Position numbers and translations under genes: made by a program. 64,000 bases of DNA from Janthinobacterium agaricidamnosum NBRC 102515 = DSM 9628. Its GTDB lineage: Bacteria > Pseudomonadota > Gammaproteobacteria > Burkholderiales > Burkholderiaceae_D. Every line of letters starts with the position of its first letter. The first letter of the stretch is position 1. Where the stretch lies: NCBI RefSeq assembly GCF_000723165.1, contig NZ_HG322949.1:3752893-3816892 (forward strand), read 5' to 3'. The notes under the pieces are model-generated. The model saw only the letters and a program-made list of their open reading frames with translations, was not told where the DNA came from and did no database searches. Positions 60,235 through 64,000 of this stretch are shown piece after piece.

Positions 60235-60600
60235 TTAAACACTCCAGAGAATTTGCACGGTGTAGAAGGCACAGGCGATCAACCACAGCAAAGTGGCAAT
60301 TTGCAGGGCGAGACGGAGACCGACGGATTTAACGTAGTCCATCCAGATATCGCGCATGCCGACCCAGGCGTGGTAGAACAGGCCGAAGAACGTCACGGCG
60401 CTGAACAGCTTGAACCACTGCTGGGCGAACAGGCCGGCCCAGCCCTCATACGTGAAGTTGTTGCCGGTAAGGAAAGAGATCAGCAGGATGGCGGTGTAGA
60501 TCACCATCACGATCGCGGTGACGCGCTGCGCCAGCCAGTCGCGCAAGCCATAATGGGCGCCGACGACGAGGCGTTTTGGTCCGACGTTGTTTTTAGCCAT
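60235..60600 (-). CDS. sdhD: Succinate dehydrogenase membrane anchor SdhD
   Basis: A 121-residue, three-helix membrane anchor binding heme b and ubiquinone with SdhC. Helices are near [32 protein letters not shown] and [15 protein letters not shown]. The [14 protein letters not shown] motif carries the heme/quinone-site residues. The start [14 protein letters not shown] at 60600 is chosen because the frame open to 60798 runs through sdhC. Confidence 0.95.
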   Translation of the reverse strand: MAKNNVGPKRLVVGAHYGLRDWLAQRVTAIVMVIYTAILLISFLTGNNFTYEGWAGLFAQQWFKLFSAVTFFGLFYHAWVGMRDIWMDYVKSVGLRLALQIATLLWLIACAFYTVQILWSV

Positions 60601-60602
60601 GG

Positions 60603-61025
60603 TTAAAATACTCCAAACAGTTTCAGGGCGACCAGTGCGGTCAGCGCCAGGCTGATGACCAGTACCGAAGCGGCGGTCTTGCGCGCGGAATCTTTTTCGA
60701 TCGCGACGTGCACGTCCATGAACAAGTGACGCACGCCGGCGCAGAAATGCTGCATGTATCCCCAGACCAGGGCCAGGGTGATCAGCTTGACGATCCACAT
60801 CGACGCGATGCCATGGAAGTACGAGAACGAAATCTCGGAAGTCAGGCTCAGCTGCAACATGTAGAGCACGAATGGCAGCAGCGCAAACATCAAAAAGCCG
60901 CTGATACGATGCAGAATGGAAACGATGCCGGCTAAAGGCAAGCGATAGTTCGGCAACTGCGTAATATGAATATTACGGAATTCCGGCCGTTCTTTTTTTG
61001 GTACTTCTCTTACGGCTTCAGACAT
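60603..61025 (-). CDS. sdhC: Succinate dehydrogenase cytochrome b556 subunit SdhC
   Basis: A 140-residue three-helix anchor. The signature RISGFLMFALLPFVLYML and the heme-His motif HFCAGVRHLFMDVH are present. Start MSEAVREVPKKERPEF at 61025. First gene of sdhCDAB-sdhE, 303 bases downstream of the gntR stop, so it has its own promoter. Confidence 0.96.
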   Translation of the reverse strand: MSEAVREVPKKERPEFRNIHITQLPNYRLPLAGIVSILHRISGFLMFALLPFVLYMLQLSLTSEISFSYFHGIASMWIVKLITLALVWGYMQHFCAGVRHLFMDVHVAIEKDSARKTAASVLVISLALTALVALKLFGVF

Positions 61026-61328
61026 AACAAAACCTCCCCTTGAGCTTAACAAATATTGAAGCCGCGATTTTCGCCGATTTTCGCCGCCCAGACCAATATC
61101 TATTGTTACATATAACCAAAATAGTGTTTTACCGCACACTGGAATCGCTGCTTTCCGCAGTTCGATTTACTTCTTTGCAACTTCAAGACACGACTTTGCC
61201 ACTCCGGACCGGCAGCGGCGGATCGTACCCTTTTGCTTGTTGCCGTCTCCGGGGAACGCCTCGCGGCGCGCCCCTAAGCTGTACGATGAACTTGAGCAGT
61301 GAGTTGAGTGTTACCGCCCCTCTTCTAC
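61026..61328. other. Region between gntR and sdhC
   Basis: About 303 bases with no supported gene. It contains the sdh promoter (minus), AT-rich around 61090-61135 (TTGTTACATATAACCAAAAT), and a direct repeat of CGATTTTCGC at 61065-61085 close to the sdhC start. The plus-strand frame 61040-61411 is not gene-like. Confidence 0.6.
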
Positions 61329-62174
61329 TTAACTCAGTTCATTCTGATAATGATGTTGCGCCGTCAAATACAGGCCGCGGCGCAGCTCCACCGGTTTGTC
61401 GCCATAGGTAAATGACACGCGTTCGGAACTGAGCAATGGCGTTCCGGCCGCGATATTCAATAATAAGGCGGCGCCGTCGTCGGCGCACACGGCGCGTATC
61501 TGTTCCGACGCGCGTATCATGCGGGTGCCGAATTCGGTCTCGAACAAACCGTACATCGGCCCCTTGTATTCAACCAGGCGCTCGGCCGTCAAGCCCTTGA
61601 AAATCAGGCCCGGCAACCAGAGTTCTTCGAGGATGGTCGGCACGCCGTCGAAATATTGTACGCGCTTGATGAAAATCACGGCGTCGCCCGACTTCAGTTC
61701 CATCAGGCGCGCCACGTCGGCCGGTGCGCGCACCCGCTTGACGTCGATGAATTTGCTTTCAGGGTAATGCGGCACGCCTTCGTCCGGCACCAGCCGCAAG
61801 AAACGGAAATGCGCGCGCGCCTCGTGATGGGTGGCCACGAAGGTGCCCTTGCCCTGGCGCCGCATGACCAGGTTTTCCGCCGCCAGCTCGTCGATCGCCT
61901 TGCGCACCGTGCCCTGGCTGACCTTGAAACGGCCGGCCAGTTCGACTTCGCTGGGAATCAGTTCGCCCGGTTTCCACTCGCCCGATTGCAGGCCGGCGGT
62001 GATCAGGGCCTTGATTTGCTGGTACAGCGGACTGAAGGTTGGCGAAGCGGCATTGCCGGCATGGGCCGAAGTGGTATTGGCCGCCGCCGGAGCGGCAGCC
62101 CCGCCGGGCGTCGGGCTCACCGCCCCGCTTGCGGCAGTGGCATTGGTGGTCAGATTGGGCGAGGCAGGATTCAT
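61329..62174 (-). CDS. GntR/HutC-family transcriptional regulator
   Basis: A 281-residue regulator. About 60 N-terminal residues are low-complexity Ala/Pro/Thr. The winged HTH spans about 62-125 (SEVELAGRFKVSQGTVRKAI, then MRRQGKGTFVATH), and a C-terminal UTRA effector domain follows (AVIFIKRVQYFDGVPTILEE). It lies between mdh (divergent) and the sdh operon (same direction) as in many Burkholderiales, so it may tune TCA genes in response to a metabolite. A 16-bp palindrome 59 bases before its start is a candidate operator. The effector is unknown. Confidence 0.93.
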   Translation of the reverse strand: MNPASPNLTTNATAASGAVSPTPGGAAAPAAANTTSAHAGNAASPTFSPLYQQIKALITAGLQSGEWKPGELIPSEVELAGRFKVSQGTVRKAIDELAAENLVMRRQGKGTFVATHHEARAHFRFLRLVPDEGVPHYPESKFIDVKRVRAPADVARLMELKSGDAVIFIKRVQYFDGVPTILEELWLPGLIFKGLTAERLVEYKGPMYGLFETEFGTRMIRASEQIRAVCADDGAALLLNIAAGTPLLSSERVSFTYGDKPVELRRGLYLTAQHHYQNELS

Positions 62175-62488
62175 AGTCCAACATTTCACCACAAAATGAC
62201 TGCCGCGTCCAGTAAAACACTGTCAACTTATCTGTCTTATATAAGACATAAGATAGGATTGACAGAAGCAGAACGGAAGCCTAAACTGCCTGCGATAAAC
62301 TATGTAAGCCCTTGCCTTTCCCTGTCGCGCCCATCGGCGGCGGCAGCCTTGGACAAGATATCAACAGCTACTGGCAGCGTTCGCAGACTATCCATCGCAG
62401 CGTGCCGGTTTTGGTATCATTACAGTTTTCCCGGACCAGCCCAGGCACCGCCTCAAGCTCGTTTTCTTTCCCACTTTGGAGATTCATC
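62175..62488. other. Divergent promoter region gntR / mdh
   Basis: About 314 bases without a gene. It holds the palindrome 62233-62248 near gntR and the mdh promoter. The frame that runs into mdh from 62312 lacks codon bias and is not used. Confidence 0.65.
62233..62248. promoter_or_regulatory. GntR-type operator palindrome
   Basis: TGTCTTAT-ATAAGACA, a perfect 16-bp palindrome, with further CTTAT and ATAAG half-sites on both flanks (CTTATC before, TAAGAT after). It is 59 bases upstream of gntR and 240 upstream of mdh. HutC-subfamily regulators usually bind such sites, so autoregulation is likely. Confidence 0.7.
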
Positions 62489-63478
62489 ATGGCTAAAACC
62501 CCAATGCGTGTTGCAGTTACCGGCGCCGCCGGCCAGATCGGTTATTCCCTGCTGTTCCGCATCGCTAACGGCGACATGCTCGGCAAAGACCAGCCTGTCA
62601 TCCTGCAATTGCTTGAAATCCCGGACGAAAAAGCACAGAAAGCGCTCAAGGGCGTAATGATGGAAATCGACGACTGCGCCTTCCCGCTGCTGGCCGGCAT
62701 GACCGCCCACGCCGATCCGCTGACCGCATTCAAGGACGCCGACGTGGCATTGCTGGTCGGCGCCCGCCCGCGCGGCCCGGGCATGGAGCGCAAGGACTTG
62801 CTGGAAGCAAATGCGCAAATCTTCACCGTGCAAGGCAAGGCGCTGGACGCCGTCGCTTCGCGCAACGTGAAAGTCCTGGTGGTCGGCAACCCGGCCAACA
62901 CCAACGCCTACATCGCGATGAAATCGGCGCCGTCGCTGCCGGCCAAGAACTTCACCGCGATGCTGCGCCTGGACCACAACCGCGCCTTGTCGCAAGTAGC
63001 CGCTAAATCGGGCAAGCCAGTCGCATCGATCGAAAAAATGTTCGTATGGGGCAACCACTCGCCTACCATGTACGCCGACTATCGCTACGCCGAAGTCGAT
63101 GGCCAGTCGGTCAAGGACTTGATCAACGACGACGTGTGGAACAAGGACGTGTTCCTGTCGACCGTCGGCAAGCGCGGCGCCGCGATCATCGAAGCGCGCG
63201 GCCTGTCGTCGGCGGCGTCGGCAGCCAATGCGGCAATCGACCACGTGCATGACTGGGTGCTGGGCACCAGCGGCAAATGGACCACCATGGGCATTCCTTC
63301 GGATGGCTCGTACGGCATTCCTGAAGGCGTGATGTTCGGTTTCCCTGTCACCACCGAAAACGGCGAATACAAAATCGTCCAGGGCCTGTCGATCGATGAA
63401 TTCTCGCAAGAGCGCATCAACGTCACGCTGAACGAATTGCTGGAAGAGCAAAACGGCGTGAAGCACTTGCTGGGCTAA
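62489..63478 (+). CDS. mdh: Malate dehydrogenase
   Basis: A 329-residue NAD-dependent enzyme of the cytosolic-type group 2, oxidising malate to oxaloacetate. The NAD motif [19 protein letters not shown], substrate Arg loop [13 protein letters not shown] and catalytic His in [13 protein letters not shown] are intact. The ATG at 62489 follows a GGAG-type site (TTTGGAGATTCATC). Divergent from gntR; followed by a GC-rich hairpin and the aldolase-like gene. Confidence 0.98.
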   Translation: MAKTPMRVAVTGAAGQIGYSLLFRIANGDMLGKDQPVILQLLEIPDEKAQKALKGVMMEIDDCAFPLLAGMTAHADPLTAFKDADVALLVGARPRGPGMERKDLLEANAQIFTVQGKALDAVASRNVKVLVVGNPANTNAYIAMKSAPSLPAKNFTAMLRLDHNRALSQVAAKSGKPVASIEKMFVWGNHSPTMYADYRYAEVDGQSVKDLINDDVWNKDVFLSTVGKRGAAIIEARGLSSAASAANAAIDHVHDWVLGTSGKWTTMGIPSDGSYGIPEGVMFGFPVTTENGEYKIVQGLSIDEFSQERINVTLNELLEEQNGVKHLLG

Positions 63479-63489
63479 GCAGTACCATA

Positions 63490-63512
63490 CGGCGGCGCGG
63501 TAGGCGCCGCCG
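63490..63512. terminator. GC-rich hairpin after mdh
   Basis: Perfect 9-bp stem CGGCGGCGC / GCGCCGCCG (63490-63498, 63504-63512) with loop GGTAG, 12 bases after the mdh stop. There is no T run, so termination would be rho-dependent or partial. Confidence 0.5.
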
Positions 63513-63574
63513 CCGCACCGCGCCGCCCACAGCGGCGCGGCCGTGTCACCCCTTATCTATTGAATGCGCCAGGC

Positions 63575-64000
63575 ATGCACCCTTCCGAGGTTTTATTCCA
63601 AGGCAAACGCCAGCCGCTGTTGCTCGCCGCTTGCGACCATTACGCCGGCTCTGAAAAGCTGATGCGTAAATCGATTGCTTTGCAACAAGAGCTTGGGCCC
63701 CTGTTCGACATCACCTTCGATTGCGAAGACGGCGCCAGCGCCGGCAATGAAGCGGCGCACGCGCACATGATCGCCGCGCTGCTGCAAGAAGACGGCAACC
63801 AGTTCAACCGCATCGGCGTACGGGTGCACGACCTGGACAGCCCGTTTTTCGCGCAAGACATCGAAATCATTTGCGCCGCGGCGCACAAGCTGGCGTATAT
63901 CGCGCTGCCGAAAGTCAATGGCGTGCAAGACGTGATCCGCGCCATCGATGTCATCAATACCCATGCGCAAGCCCATGGCCGCGACGCGCTGCCGGTGCAC
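63575..64000 (+). CDS. HpcH/HpaI aldolase/citrate lyase (CitE-like), 5' part
   Basis: The frame is open from ATG 63575 to the window end (142 residues seen). MHPSEVLFQGKRQPLLLAAC is followed by LFDITFDCEDGASAGNE, the acidic metal/CoA-binding motif of CitE-like lyases, and RIGVRVHDLDSP, where the Arg binds substrate. It probably cleaves or forms a beta-hydroxyacyl-CoA (malyl- or citramalyl-type). It follows mdh by 96 bases in the same direction, fitting C4-acid metabolism. The exact reaction cannot be told, and the 3' end is missing. Confidence 0.85.
   Translation, partial: MHPSEVLFQGKRQPLLLAACDHYAGSEKLMRKSIALQQELGPLFDITFDCEDGASAGNEAAHAHMIAALLQEDGNQFNRIGVRVHDLDSPFFAQDIEIICAAAHKLAYIALPKVNGVQDVIRAIDVINTHAQAHGRDALPVH

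Noticed and set aside
61040..61411. 123-codon frame between gntR and sdhC (plus strand)
   Set aside because: It overlaps the end of gntR on the opposite strand and covers the sdh promoter; composition is unlike coding DNA here.

Overview
The window is a gene-dense, high-GC piece of a beta-proteobacterial chromosome. Gene content and order point to Burkholderiales, family Oxalobacteraceae (Janthinobacterium/Duganella/Massilia type). The evidence is the run ndk-rlmN-pilF-rodZ-ispG-hisS-yfgM-bamB-der-hfq-hflX-hflK-hflC-hisZ-purA, the rpoS-nlpD-pcm-surE block, and the mdh/gntR/sdhCDAB-sdhE-gltA/odhAB-lpdA TCA-cycle block. The genus is an inference and cannot be fixed from this window. No rRNA, tRNA, CRISPR array or complete insertion sequence was found.

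Layout. 1-1.6 kb: 3' part of uvrB and a convergent GNAT acetyltransferase. 1.6-3.3 kb: an AT-richer, isolated protein-kinase gene preceded by a hrp-box-like promoter. 3.3-20 kb: a long leftward housekeeping run from ndk to purA and a phosphoribosyltransferase, covering tRNA charging, isoprenoid synthesis, outer-membrane assembly, GTPases, Hfq and membrane-protease control. 20-26 kb: accessory and stand-alone genes (Bax-inhibitor-1-like membrane protein, LysR regulator, HPP membrane protein, JmjC-type oxygenase, secreted chitinase with a long regulatory leader). 26-31.4 kb: rlmD, then the stationary-phase/repair block rpoS, nlpD, pcm, surE. 31.4-34.7 kb: a two-gene operon of a TIR-domain protein and a KGG-type P-loop ATPase with a TPR array, the pattern of a nucleotide-dependent conflict (anti-phage) system. 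35-40 kb: quinone oxidoreductase, DinG-type helicase, small proteins, zapE. 40-46.5 kb: the 2-oxoglutarate dehydrogenase operon with a PspC/SHOCT gene inside it. 46.8-55.7 kb: an accessory block (M20 peptidase, Fur-boxed TonB receptor, two c-di-GMP-type proteins, MFS pump) lying between odhA and gltA. 55.9-64 kb: gltA, sdhE, sdhBADC, a GntR regulator divergent from mdh, and the start of a citrate-lyase-like gene.

How the genes work together. The odh, gltA, sdh and mdh genes encode consecutive TCA-cycle steps, and the GntR regulator with a palindromic operator 59 bases from its own start is a candidate local controller. RpoS, NlpD, Pcm and SurE form the classical stationary-phase group.

Most notable candidates: (1) the kinase at 1954-3213, which combines a hrp-box-like promoter, a type III-secretion-like N terminus, a bipartite nuclear-localisation-like stretch and an intact kinase core, and so could be a translocated effector kinase; (2) the TIR plus KGG-ATPase-TPR pair at 31491-34685, with a histidine/glycine-rich insert in the TPR array and an open reading extension past its stop codon. 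Both are hypotheses drawn from sequence reading alone.
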